A DNA stretch of 64,000 nucleotides from positions 1 through 64,000 of the forward strand of contig CAWJGS010000006.1 of the NCBI GenBank assembly GCA_963842575.1. The letters are read 5' to 3'. The position numbers and the translations under genes were made by a program. This document shows, in pieces, positions 50,606 through 58,274 of this stretch. The notes under the pieces are model-generated. The model was not told the DNA's origin, ran no database searches, and was given only the letters and a program-made list of their open reading frames with translations. Within the stretch, counting starts at the first letter, position 1. The number at the start of each line of letters is the position of its first letter. This DNA is from JACDER01 sp963842575 (GTDB lineage: Bacteria > Actinomycetota > Thermoleophilia > Gaiellales > Gaiellaceae).

Positions 50606-51103
50606 GTGCGCGTCACGGCTACGACCCGGATCGCATGCCCGCCTGGCCGCGTCTTCGACACGTTGGCGGACATGCGCAACGAGCCGCAGTGGAACAGCCG
50701 GGTGAGCAACGCTGAGCTGCGGAGCGATGAGCCGATCGAGCTGGGTTCGCGCTTCTCGATCGTCAACGGCGGCAAGCCGTACGACGTGACGATCACGACC
50801 TTCGAACGGCCGTCACGTCTCGTGTTCGAAGCGAGTGGACAGCCTGCCCTCACGATCGCGTACACGCTCACGCCGACCGCTGACGGCACGGATCTCGAGA
50901 GCGACTTCGACTTTCGACCGACAGGAGCTCTGAAGCTGCTCTTTTCGCTGCTCGCGCCCGTCATCCGCCGCGACGTGCCGAAGCAGTACGCCTCGCTGAA
51001 GGCGCTCTGCGAGGCCGCCCGTGAACACAACGCCTATCGGGATACGAGGCGTCATGGGCCGATCGCGGCTGACGACCGCGCAGCCCAGCCGACGGTTGTC
51101 TAA
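50606..51103 (+). CDS. SRPBCC-family protein
   Basis: The 165-residue protein opens VTATTRIACPPGRVFDTLADMRNEPQWN, the typical helix-grip start, and continues to the long helix VPKQYASLKALCEAAREHN. About 20 polar residues extend beyond the fold. It would bind a hydrophobic ligand; no partner is apparent. GTG start, likely leaderless. The next gene starts 9 bp later, with its own TAAGGT box. Confidence 0.84.
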   Translation: MRVTATTRIACPPGRVFDTLADMRNEPQWNSRVSNAELRSDEPIELGSRFSIVNGGKPYDVTITTFERPSRLVFEASGQPALTIAYTLTPTADGTDLESDFDFRPTGALKLLFSLLAPVIRRDVPKQYASLKALCEAAREHNAYRDTRRHGPIAADDRAAQPTVV

Positions 51104-51106
51104 GGT
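51101..51106 (+). promoter_or_regulatory. Candidate leaderless -10 box of the TIGR04076 gene
   Basis: TAAGGT lies 6 nt before the ATG at 51113. Confidence 0.4.
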
Positions 51107-51112
51107 CGCGCC

Positions 51113-51433
51113 ATGACCGAGGACGTGATGCAGCTCTACGACCTGCGCGTGACGGTCGAGCGGATCGAGGGCCGCTCCGTCTGCGGGCTCGAGGTCGGGG
51201 ACTACTTCGAGGTGACGGAGTCGAGCCGGATCCGGATTCCACCGGGGCGTCACTTCTGCATGTACGCGCTGCAGGCCGTCCTCCCGCTCTTGCCCGCGAA
51301 GCAGCGACAGCTTCCCGATTCGGACTGGCTCGAGCGGGACTCGCTCGTCGCCTGCCCGGATCCCGACGAGCGGGTGATCATGCGAATCGAGCGCATCGGG
51401 ACCCGGACACTGCGCACCGACGAGCTCACGTGA
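51113..51433 (+). CDS. TIGR04076-family protein
   Basis: The 106-residue protein matches TIGR04076 by its pattern: YDLRVTVERIEGRSVCGLEVGDYFEV, then GRHFCMYALQAVLPLLPAKQR, DWLERDSLVACPDPDERV. Three conserved cysteines (about 24, 49, 81) may bind metal or form a redox site. The function is unknown. The stop overlaps the LLM gene start as GTGA, and an M24 peptidase follows, making a three-gene operon. Confidence 0.8.
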   Translation: MTEDVMQLYDLRVTVERIEGRSVCGLEVGDYFEVTESSRIRIPPGRHFCMYALQAVLPLLPAKQRQLPDSDWLERDSLVACPDPDERVIMRIERIGTRTLRTDELT

Positions 51434-52399
51434 GCCGCACGGTTCGGGAGCTCGGGCTCGCGCTACAGACGAACAAGCGCACGGGCGAGTACGCAGCTCT
51501 GGCTCGACTTGCGGACGACGCCGGCTTCGCGGTGGTCACGGTCTACAACGACCTCTGGTACCAGCCCGCCCTGCCTGCGTTGCTCGAGATTGCCGCGGCG
51601 ACCAGCCGCGCGCGCATCGGGCCGTCGTGCCTCAACCCGTTCACGCTGCACCCCGTCGAGATCGCGGGCCAGATCGCGGCGCTCGACACGGCGTCGGGCG
51701 GGCGAGCCTTCCTCGGGCTCGCGGCCGGAGCCTGGCTCGACTCCCTCGGTATCGACCAGTCCGGTCGGGTAACTGCCGTCCGGGAGGCGTGGGAGATCGT
51801 GCGCAGGCTGCTCGCCGGCGACGACCGCGGATTCGAGGGCGAACGCTTCTCGCTGCCCGTGGGCGCGCGCCTCCGCTATCCCGTCGAGCGCCGCGAGGTT
51901 TCCCTTCTCGTCGGGTCCTGGTCCAGTCAAGCTCACTGCGTTCGCAGCCGAGGCCGCAACCGAGCTGAAGGTGGGGGGCAGCGCAAACCCCGACCTCGTC
52001 TCGGTGATGAGCGAACGGGTAGCGAACCCGGAAGTCGGCCTCGTGTTCGGCGCCGTGACGGTGGTCGACGAGGACGGCGGACGTGCGCGCGACCTGGCAC
52101 GGCGAGAGGTTGCCCTCTACCTGCCGGTGGTCGGACACCTCGATCCGACGGTGACGCTCGAACCCGAGCTCCTCGAGCGGCTGCGAAGCGAGGGAGAACG
52201 GGGCGCAGCGCTCATCTCGGACGGCGTCCTCGGCCGCTTCGCGTTCGCAGGCACTCCGGCCGAGGTCGCCGAGCAGGCGGAGGCGGTCCTCGACGCAGGT
52301 GCAGCGCGCGTCGACTTCGGGACACCGCACGGGATCGACGAGCGAAAGGGTGTCGATCTGCTTTGTCGATCCGTGCTCCCCAGGCTTCGAGTCGCCTGA
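51430..52399 (+). CDS. LLM-class flavin/F420-dependent oxidoreductase, one apparent frameshift
   Basis: The GTG start overlaps the preceding stop. The first frame reads ELGLALQTNKRTGEYAALAR, IGPSCLNPFTLHPVEIAGQI and RAFLGLAAGAWLDSLGI, the barrel core of the F420-dependent LLM group. Near 51916 one base is out of place, and the second frame continues LTAFAAEAATELKVGGSANP through GRFAFAGTPAEVAEQAEAVL to TGA 52399. Joined, the protein is about 322 residues, normal for the family. Second LLM enzyme of the window. The substrate is unknown. Confidence 0.8.
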
Positions 52400-53562
52400 T
52401 GTTCGACTACGCGAAGCGGCGCCAGAGGCTGTCCGAGCGCATGGACGCGGAAGGGGTCGACCTCCTCTTCCTGGCTCCGTCCGCGGACCTCGAGTACCTG
52501 ACCGGACTCGAGCGTGGGATTCCGAACTTCGGCCAGGAGTCCTACGCCCACCACTGGGTCGCCGGGGCGTTCTTCCGGCCGGGCGAGGATCCGGTGTTCG
52601 TGCTCCCGCGGATGTTCGTCGCGTTCGACCAGCGGGGTGAGCCACAGGGCGAGGTCGTCGTCGTCTCCGAAACCGACGATGGCCACGCTACGTTCGAGCG
52701 CGTCGTCCGCGGGCTCAGGGTCGAGGGCACCGTCGCCGTCGGCGACCGCGTGTGGGCCGAGACCGTCCTCAACCTGGGCCACACCGTCGGTTTCGACCGG
52801 CTGCGGACCGGGTCGACGCTCGTGAACGAGCTCCGCCGGGTGAAGGAGCCCGACGAGCTCGCAGCGATGGGACGGGCGATCCGCGCCGTCGAACAGGCGA
52901 TGGAGGATGTCACGCCCCTCGTCCTCGCGGGGGCGACGATGGCTGGTCTCGTCGAGGCGGTCGAACACGCGCTCAGGCGGGCGGGCTCGCGCTGTCCTTC
53001 GTTCACGACGCACGTCTTCACCGGTCTGGACGCAGAGGACTTCGACTCCGCCACGCGGACGGCGCACGACCCGATTCCCGAGGGAACCTCGGTCATGTTC
53101 GACTTCGGCGGCGTCGTCGATGGATACTGCTCGGACTTCGGGCGCACGATCTACTGCGGCGAGCCACCGGCCGACTATCGCGAGGTCTACGAGGTCATGC
53201 TCGAAGCTCAGGAAGCCGGGCGGGCAGCCGCAGCCGCGGGTACGCCGGCCGCCGACGTGAACGCGGCGTGTCGGCGTCCGATCGAAAGCGCTGGGCTCGG
53301 AGAGCACTTCCGGCACCGCATGGGCCACGGCATCGGGCTGGACATCCACGAGCGACCCTTCATCTCGGCGGAGGAGACGACGTTGCTCGAGCCGGGGATG
53401 ACGTTCACCGACGAGCCCTCGATCATCATCCCCGGCCGCTTCGCGGTTCGGATCGAGGACATCCTCGTGTGCGAGGACGACGGTGGGCGGAAGCTCAACG
53501 CCTACTCCACCGCTCTGGTCGCGAGCGGTTCGTCGGCCGTTACTTCGGCGCCGCCTGAGTAA
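52399..53562 (+). CDS. M24-family metallopeptidase (Xaa-Pro aminopeptidase-like)
   Basis: The ATG shares a base with the LLM stop (TGATG). The 387-residue protein has a creatinase-like N-domain (FLAPSADLEYLTGLERG) and the pita-bread domain with all five metal ligands: Asp in MFDFGGVVDGY, Asp in CSDFGRTIY, His in HRMGHGIGLDIHE, Glu in FTDEPSIII and Glu in RIEDILV. It should cleave X-Pro dipeptides or act on a small C-N substrate. Last gene of the TIGR04076-LLM operon. Confidence 0.92.
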   Translation: MFDYAKRRQRLSERMDAEGVDLLFLAPSADLEYLTGLERGIPNFGQESYAHHWVAGAFFRPGEDPVFVLPRMFVAFDQRGEPQGEVVVVSETDDGHATFERVVRGLRVEGTVAVGDRVWAETVLNLGHTVGFDRLRTGSTLVNELRRVKEPDELAAMGRAIRAVEQAMEDVTPLVLAGATMAGLVEAVEHALRRAGSRCPSFTTHVFTGLDAEDFDSATRTAHDPIPEGTSVMFDFGGVVDGYCSDFGRTIYCGEPPADYREVYEVMLEAQEAGRAAAAAGTPAADVNAACRRPIESAGLGEHFRHRMGHGIGLDIHERPFISAEETTLLEPGMTFTDEPSIIIPGRFAVRIEDILVCEDDGGRKLNAYSTALVASGSSAVTSAPPE

Positions 53563-53667
53563 CGCCGAGCGAGAGGGACGAACCGCGTCAGGAATCGGGC
53601 TCAGCCGACTCTTGCCTTTCGAGGACCCGACACATGTCGACGTCCAAGCGTGAAAGGAGAGCTGCAC

Positions 53668-54630
53668 ATGATTGGGAGAGTCTCGGGCCGACAGTGGAGA
53701 ATTGGCGCCGCCATCCTCGCGCTGGCGTGCATAGCCTCGGTTGTGCTCGCCGGACAGGGGAATGCGGCGTCGAGCAAAGGGTGCGAGGGGGGAGGTTTCA
53801 CGGTGCTCGGGCTCCGCGGCAGCGACGTCAAGACAAGCGTCCCGGCCGCCGGCCTTCCCGCGACGTTCCTCGTCAAAGGGAAGTACGTCGAGTTCACCGT
53901 GGTGGCGAAATCCTTCGGCATTACGAACTACACGCTCACCGGTGCGGCGAATCCGCTCGACATCACCGGCGGACGACGCACGGTCGTGTTCGCCAGCAAG
54001 ACGCCAGACCATCGAGGGTTGGTGTTGACCGGCGCTGTCGGCGTCGAGCTGAAGGACACGGACCTCGTCCTGGAGCGTCAGGGGCCCGGTCTGAGCATGA
54101 AGCTCCAGGCCAAGGATTGCGCGAACGGTGGGCTCTTTCAGATGGAGCCGGAGCGAAACGACGGGACCGCGACGACGATCACGCACAAGCTCGCGTCGGG
54201 GGTCTTCTACTTCGACAACCCGAATTTCCGTGCACGCGAGGGTGACGTCGTGCCGTTCAAGGACACGACGGTCACGGTCACGCCGCGCATCAACTTCGCC
54301 AATGACTTCTCGGACGACTTCGTAGGCCGAGATAGTCCGCAAGTGGCGACGCGCATCCTGCAGGGATGTGTGAACACCGTCCCCGCTCCTCGGCGCCCCG
54401 GAGGCACCGCAACCGTCGATCACTGCGGTGGCGTATCCGTGTGGAGTGTCGCCAGTGGTGGCCGTATGGGAGCGGTCTTCGGAGAGGACGCTACGGAAGT
54501 CGCGCCCCCCGCCACGAACTGCACGCAGGACTGCCAGGCGCAGAACCGGGTACGCGGCCAGGCCGTGGTTCTGGGATTCCCCTTCCCGGTGCCACAGGCG
54601 AGTCGCCTCAAGCCTCGGCTACCGAGCTGA
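53668..54630 (+). CDS. Secreted protein of unknown function
   Basis: The ATG at 53668 follows AAAGGAG with good spacing; a GTG at 53650 in frame is less likely. The 320-residue protein has a signal peptide (WRIGAAILALACIASVVLAGQGNAA) and a beta-rich, Gly/Thr-rich mature part with six cysteines. No domain is recognised. A strong hairpin follows the stop. Probably an extracellular or wall-associated protein. Confidence 0.75.
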   Translation: MIGRVSGRQWRIGAAILALACIASVVLAGQGNAASSKGCEGGGFTVLGLRGSDVKTSVPAAGLPATFLVKGKYVEFTVVAKSFGITNYTLTGAANPLDITGGRRTVVFASKTPDHRGLVLTGAVGVELKDTDLVLERQGPGLSMKLQAKDCANGGLFQMEPERNDGTATTITHKLASGVFYFDNPNFRAREGDVVPFKDTTVTVTPRINFANDFSDDFVGRDSPQVATRILQGCVNTVPAPRRPGGTATVDHCGGVSVWSVASGGRMGAVFGEDATEVAPPATNCTQDCQAQNRVRGQAVVLGFPFPVPQASRLKPRLPS

Positions 54631-54637
54631 GCTGAAG

Positions 54638-54665
54638 GGGGCCCGGTCCGCATGGGCCGGGCCCC
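54638..54665 (+). terminator. Terminator hairpin after the secreted-protein gene
   Basis: GGGGCCCGGTCC (54638-54649) and GGGCCGGGCCCC (54654-54665) form a 12-bp stem with one mismatch and a 4-nt loop, 7 bp after the stop codon. Confidence 0.7.
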
Positions 54666-54700
54666 TGGAACTCTGTGCTGTGCCGTTGTTCGGCGGCCGG

Positions 54701-55033
54701 CTATGGGGCGATGATGAGCCGCGCGATGTGTTGTCCGGCGATGGTGAAGTCCCATTTGAGGTCGGCGGTGCCGCCGGGGAAGTTGCCGGTCAGGCGGCCG
54801 GTGACGAGGTAGCGGTCGGGGGCGAGTGCTTCGGCGCTCGTGATTTCGGTCGTGTAGGTGTTTTTCGAGGCCGCGCCGGTCTGCCAGGCTCGGATCCCGG
54901 CCGTGCCGTGGCGTTCTTCGCCTTCGTCGATGACGGTGGCGTCGTCGGCGAAGAGGTTGACGATCGAGTCGATGTCGCGATCGGCATCGCGTTCGAAGTA
55001 GCGCAAGATCACGTCGGGGAGGTCGATGGGCAT
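54701..55033 (-). CDS. SnoaL/NTF2-like protein
   Basis: The ATG follows AAGGAGGGCGC. The 110-residue protein has the NTF2-like cone fold: DVILRYFERDADRDIDSIVNLFADDATVIDEGE at the start, the GTAGIRAWQ turn and paired strands to DFTIAGQHIARLIIAP. The family includes ketosteroid-isomerase-like and ligand-binding proteins; no catalytic pair is obvious. It follows an alkyltransferase-like gene on the same strand, 64 bp away. Confidence 0.83.
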   Translation of the reverse strand: MPIDLPDVILRYFERDADRDIDSIVNLFADDATVIDEGEERHGTAGIRAWQTGAASKNTYTTEITSAEALAPDRYLVTGRLTGNFPGGTADLKWDFTIAGQHIARLIIAP

Positions 55034-55097
55034 GCGCCCTCCTTGCTTGGTGGGAGTTGGCGGCGAGATGTGGCTTGGAGCGATGTGCGCGCCACGG

Positions 55098-55429
55098 CTA
55101 GAGCTCCACGGGGAGCCGCGCCTGGTTGAGGTCGACGCGGTCGCCGCGCATTGGGACACCTTCCGCGAGTAGCAGTTCTCGTTGCGGCTTTCCCTGGGAA
55201 TCGTCCCGTCGGCGCGCACGACGCGGTGCCAGGGAAGGTCGTGATTGGTCGCGAGGATGCGCCCGACTAGGCGAGGCGCGCGTTCGTCGATGTCGCCGTA
55301 GGTGCGGACGTAGCCCTTCGGGATCGCGCGGACACGCTCGATCACGCGCTCGGCGCGCGAGGCGCGAGTGGTCAGGTCTGGTTTCGGCGTGCGGTGCGGC
55401 TGGGCTGGGGGGCGTCTACTACTAGTCAT
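55098..55429 (-). CDS. Alkyltransferase-like protein (ATL), one apparent frameshift
   Basis: The protein of about 110 residues has the O6-alkylguanine transferase DNA-binding domain: RAIPKGYVRTYGDIDERA, the arginine-finger helix RLVGRILATNHDLP and the active-site loop PWHRVVRADG, in which tryptophan replaces the acceptor cysteine of Ogt. ATL proteins bind O6-alkylguanine and hand it to nucleotide excision repair. A shift near 55190, in a G-run, leads to a typical ending (GKPQRELLLAEGV, DRVDLNQARLPVEL). Overlaps a small upstream frame by 8 bp. Confidence 0.85.
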
Positions 55430-55577
55430 CTGCGAGGCGCGCGAGGAGTTCGCGCATCAAGGCCCGCTCGTCGATCGTGAGCGGGCTCCCGGCCTCGTCG
55501 ATCGCGGCCGCAACCGACTCGACCGCCCGACGCGGGCCCGGCTTCCCGGTCCTGCCGGCTGGGCCGACGTCACGCAC
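55422..55577 (-). CDS. Small hypothetical protein upstream of ATL
   Basis: A 51-codon frame from GTG 55577 gives VESVAAAIDEAGSPLTIDER and the helical ending ALMRELLARLADD. Its end overlaps the ATL start by 8 bp, suggesting translational coupling. No family is recognised and the true start is uncertain. Confidence 0.4.
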   Translation of the reverse strand: MRDVGPAGRTGKPGPRRAVESVAAAIDEAGSPLTIDERALMRELLARLADD

Positions 55578-55617
55578 GCCGCTAGAGGACTGGACCGGTT
55601 TGGGGCACCGGAATCGG

Positions 55618-55905
55618 TTAGGCGGCGGGCGCCCGGTAACGGTTCTGTGCGGCCCGCGACGAGTAGGTGAGTAGATCCAGCAGGATGCCGACGGCGACGA
55701 CGAACCAACCAACGCCGGAAACGCCGTGCACCGGCCCCCATGCGAGCGTGTACATCAGGGCGGTCCAGGGCGCGAAGATGATCCCCAACACGGGCCAGAT
55801 CGTCGACGAGAAGGCCGCATTGACCCGGTCCGTGTCGAAGATCCAGAGAAGGAAGAACGCGAAGCGAGGGCCGATGAAGGCCATTGCGAGACCCAGGCAG
55901 CACAC
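55618..55905 (-). CDS. Small three-helix membrane protein
   Basis: The 95-residue protein has three hydrophobic segments: CCLGLAMAFIGPRFAFFLLW, STIWPVLGIIFAPWTALMYTLAW and GWFVVAVGILLDLLTY. The pattern F-x-P-W-T-x-L-M-Y and G-V-x-G matches a small actinobacterial membrane family of unknown function that I know only as hypothetical. Monocistronic. Confidence 0.7.
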   Translation of the reverse strand: MCCLGLAMAFIGPRFAFFLLWIFDTDRVNAAFSSTIWPVLGIIFAPWTALMYTLAWGPVHGVSGVGWFVVAVGILLDLLTYSSRAAQNRYRAPAA

Positions 55906-55941
55906 AGGAACGGCAGATTCTGCTAGGGCGGCGCGGCGGTG

Positions 55942-56076
55942 TCAAACACTCGACGAGCACCCGCACCCTTGTGAGGCATCGCCGGAGCAGTTGAAATGCG
56001 CTTTCCGGCGCTCCCAGTCCTCGCGGGTCATCTCGTACTCGACCTCGCCCTCCCCGGCGCCCTCCACGTCGGTCAT
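55942..56076 (-). CDS. Small cysteine-rich protein
   Basis: A 44-codon frame begins MTDVEGAGEGEVEYEMTRED and ends with four cysteines, HFNCSGDASQGCGCSSSV. Codon use and the acidic N-terminus look protein-like, and the CxC ending suggests metal or thiol binding. No ribosome site is obvious. The family is unknown. Confidence 0.5.
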   Translation of the reverse strand: MTDVEGAGEGEVEYEMTREDWERRKAHFNCSGDASQGCGCSSSV

Positions 56077-56135
56077 GGAGTTCCATACAGAGCGCGCGGG
56101 ACGACAAGCGCCACGCGCGCCCTGTGTTGGTTCGC

Positions 56136-56594
56136 CTAGAGCGGCTCTCCGGTCTCGAGCAGCGTCTTCAGCGATGAGAGGACACCCATCCATCCCGTCC
56201 CGTAGACGCCCACGGCCGTCTTCGGCGCCCCCTCGAGCTGGTCGTGCGTGACCGTCAGGAGCGCCGTCCCATCGTCCCGTGCTTCGATCTCCCACGTGAC
56301 TCGGCTCGGCTCCTCCACCGCCATCTCGGGGTCGTACAGGGACGTCCACGTGTGCGAGAGGCGTCTCGGCGGATCGGCCTCGAGCACCTCCCCCTGCGTC
56401 GCGAGCTGATCCGTGTCGCCCATCGTCTGCCGGTAGTGGCCGCCCGGGCGCAGGTCGAAGTCGGAGCGCACGCCGTGGAAGTAGCGCTCAGTGAATTCCG
56501 GCTTCGTGATCGCGTCCCAGATCTGCTGAGGGGTCGCCTTGATGAACACCTGGTAGACCTGGACGGTCAGATTTTGCATCTCGGTCGTCGTCAT
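56136..56594 (-). CDS. SRPBCC/AHSA1-like protein
   Basis: The ATG overlaps the ArsR stop as ATGA. The 152-residue protein opens VQVYQVFIKATPQQIWDAIT and continues FHGVRSDFDLRPGGHYRQTMG and RVTWEIEARDDGTALLTVTH, the AHSA1-like (activator-of-Hsp90-homology) START fold. It would bind a hydrophobic ligand in the cytosol. ArsR-SRPBCC pairs are widespread in actinobacteria, with the ArsR protein repressing the operon until a signal is sensed. Confidence 0.88.
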   Translation of the reverse strand: MTTTEMQNLTVQVYQVFIKATPQQIWDAITKPEFTERYFHGVRSDFDLRPGGHYRQTMGDTDQLATQGEVLEADPPRRLSHTWTSLYDPEMAVEEPSRVTWEIEARDDGTALLTVTHDQLEGAPKTAVGVYGTGWMGVLSSLKTLLETGEPL

Positions 56595-56914
56595 CCTGTC
56601 TCCTCCAACTCGGTCTTGAGGTCTGCGAGCGCCGATACTTGGCGCTCCGTGTACTTGTCGATCCACCGGTCGTGGATCAGCCGGATGGGGACCGGGTTCA
56701 GGAAATGCAGTTTCTCCCGGCCTTGCCGGCGCGTGACTACGAGCCCTGCGTCCTCGAGGACTCGCAGGTGCTTCATGACGCCGAAGCGCGTCATCTCCAG
56801 CTCAGACTCAAGCTCGGTCAGCGTTCGGCCGTCACGCTGAAAGAGCAGGTCGAGCAGGAAGCGACGCGTCGGGTCGCTGAGCGCCTTGAACACACGGTCC
56901 TCGTCCTTGTTCAT
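56591..56914 (-). CDS. ArsR-family transcriptional repressor
   Basis: The 107-residue protein starts MNKDEDRVFKALSDPTRRFL, the standard ArsR opening, followed by the helix-turn-helix LTELESELEMTRFGVMKHLRVLE and wing VTRRQGREKLHFLNP. No metal-binding cysteines are present. The start is set by its promoter: the ATG falls at the expected transcription start, so the message is probably leaderless. It is coupled to the SRPBCC gene by ATGA and lies under a palindrome in its own promoter. Confidence 0.9.
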   Translation of the reverse strand: MNKDEDRVFKALSDPTRRFLLDLLFQRDGRTLTELESELEMTRFGVMKHLRVLEDAGLVVTRRQGREKLHFLNPVPIRLIHDRWIDKYTERQVSALADLKTELEETG

Positions 56915-56920
56915 GCGTCC

Positions 56921-56950
56921 ACTATAGGTGACCATACGGTCACATGTCAA
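56921..56950 (-). promoter_or_regulatory. Promoter with built-in operator of the ArsR-SRPBCC operon
   Basis: On the minus strand TTGACA (56950-56945) and TATAGT (56926-56921) are separated by 18 bp. The spacer holds the perfect dyad GTGACC-ATAC-GGTCAC (56928-56943). The ATG follows the -10 box by 6 nt. ArsR binding would block polymerase directly. Confidence 0.7.
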
Positions 56951-57058
56951 GGACGCTGCGAGCTTGAAGACAACCCTCCTTAGAGGCCCTGCTTGTGCTG
57001 CCTCAGGCCGCCCGCCTCCGCGCTAATCGGGGCTTTTCCTGTTGAAGGAGCTTGAGAA

Positions 57059-57131
57059 AGCCCTCTTCCGGACTCGAACCGGAGACCCCCTCCTTACCAT
57101 GGAGGTGCTCTACCAACTGAGCTAAGAGGGC
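57059..57131 (-). tRNA. tRNA-Thr (anticodon GGT)
   Basis: The 73-nt minus-strand sequence folds as a standard cloverleaf. The acceptor stem GCCCTCT/AGAGGGC is perfect. The anticodon arm is CCTCC-ATGGTAA-GGAGG, giving anticodon GGT for ACC/ACU threonine codons, and the T-loop GGTTCGAGTCC is present. The 3' CCA is not encoded. It reads in the same direction as the HIT-domain gene upstream. Confidence 0.96.
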
Positions 57132-57166
57132 GCGGCGGACAGTGTAGCCCGGCCCTTACGGCCTTC

Positions 57167-57667
57167 CTACATGGCCGCGGCGACGCGTCTTGCGGCGTCC
57201 GCGAGCTCCTCGTCGGTCACGTTCGGCAGGACGTCCTCCCAGAGCGGCAGCATCATCCCCGATGCCTCGATCATGCCGAGCGGGCGTGGGATGAACCAGA
57301 CGTGAAAGTGCGCGCCGCCGTCGCCCCAGCGGTAGAGGTGGACGCGCGCGACGTCGTCGAGGGAGAGGATGGCTCGCTCGACGCGTGCCGCCACGCGGCC
57401 GAAGTCGGCCGCAAGATCGTCCGGGAGGTCCATGAACGAGTCGACGTGCACGCGGCTGGCCAGCCAGACCGAGCCGGGCAGACTGCCGCCGACAGGTGGG
57501 TGGAGCGTCCAGTTCTCGTCCGACCACACGGCATTTGTCGCCTTCATGGTGCAAATGCCGCACGGCGGCCCGCCCGGCTCGCCTCGTCGCGGAGGCTCCG
57601 GGATCTGGCGCTCGCCCGGCTCAAGTGGAACGAGCGGCTCGCGGTATGGAAGTGTCATGGTCGTCAT
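57167..57667 (-). CDS. HIT-like domain protein
   Basis: The ATG overlaps the TetR stop as ATGA, behind GAAAGGAGTCGAA. The 166-residue protein has a cysteine pair (CGIC) near residue 36 and the catalytic-type histidine motif HFHVWFIPRP near residue 119, instead of the full H-x-H-x-H triad. HIT proteins hydrolyse or transfer nucleotides; this variant resembles a GalT/HIT-like group of unknown substrate. It is coupled to a TetR regulator. Confidence 0.75.
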   Translation of the reverse strand: MTTMTLPYREPLVPLEPGERQIPEPPRRGEPGGPPCGICTMKATNAVWSDENWTLHPPVGGSLPGSVWLASRVHVDSFMDLPDDLAADFGRVAARVERAILSLDDVARVHLYRWGDGGAHFHVWFIPRPLGMIEASGMMLPLWEDVLPNVTDEELADAARRVAAAM

Positions 57668-58254
57668 TTCGACTCCTTTCTCTCGGCTATCCCGCACACG
57701 ACGAGATCGACGATTCGTTCGCGCGCGACGTCGGCCGGCCACTCGTGGCGGCCACGCAGATGGACATACGGCCAGGCGACGGTGTTGAACGCGAGGTCGG
57801 CGGCCGCGACCGGATCCTCGAGCGCGGGAAGCGAGCCGTCGGCGGCCCCCTCGCGCAAGAACAGAATGAAGGGATGGAGGTAGTCGGGAGGCGCCCCCGG
57901 CGCCGTCTCCTGGTGGAACGCCTCGTCGGTCGCCAACATCAGCGGGAGGTGGCGGTCCAGGAGGTCGCACAGAGCTTCGAGCCCGCGGACGAACCGCTCG
58001 CGGCCGGTGCCGCCCGAGGTGAGGACGGGGTACAGCGACGAGCGGAAGTCCTCCGCGAGCTCGCTGACGAGCGCGCGGACGAGGACCTCGCGTGTGAGCC
58101 CCTGCCGCCACAGGGTCGAGCGAGCGAGACCGGAGACCTCGGCGACACGCTCGAGCGTCAGCCCCGCGAAACCGCGCTCGCGCAGGACCTCGATCGTGGC
58201 GAGCCGGAGCTCGTCGCTCACCTTCGGCCCTTGCTCCAGTGTTGTATCGTTCAT
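57664..58254 (-). CDS. TetR-family transcriptional regulator
   Basis: The 196-residue protein has the TetR helix-turn-helix region ATIEVLRERGFAGLTLERVA then SGLARSTLWRQGLTREVL at residues 19-58, and a helical ligand-binding domain with a TetR_C-like ending (AADLAFNTVAWPYVHLRGRHEW). It is divergent from a chromate-transporter gene by 20 bp and coupled to a HIT-domain gene, so it probably regulates both. Confidence 0.88.
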   Translation of the reverse strand: MNDTTLEQGPKVSDELRLATIEVLRERGFAGLTLERVAEVSGLARSTLWRQGLTREVLVRALVSELAEDFRSSLYPVLTSGGTGRERFVRGLEALCDLLDRHLPLMLATDEAFHQETAPGAPPDYLHPFILFLREGAADGSLPALEDPVAAADLAFNTVAWPYVHLRGRHEWPADVARERIVDLVVCGIAERKESK

Positions 58255-58272
58255 GCACCACTATTGTTGCAT
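58253..58272. promoter_or_regulatory. Candidate TetR operator
   Basis: ATGCA (58253-58257) and TGCAT (58268-58272) form an inverted repeat with a 10-bp spacer, covering the 20-bp gap between the divergent start codons. Short arms make this tentative. Confidence 0.3.
58262..58267 (+). promoter_or_regulatory. Candidate leaderless -10 box of the chromate transporter gene
   Basis: TATTGT lies 7 nt before the ATG at 58275. Confidence 0.4.
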
Positions 58273-58274
58273 AT

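Noticed and set aside
52117..54423. 768-codon minus-strand open frame
   Set aside because: It lies antisense to the LLM, M24 peptidase and secreted-protein genes, which have clear motifs. Its composition is typical of high-GC antisense frames.
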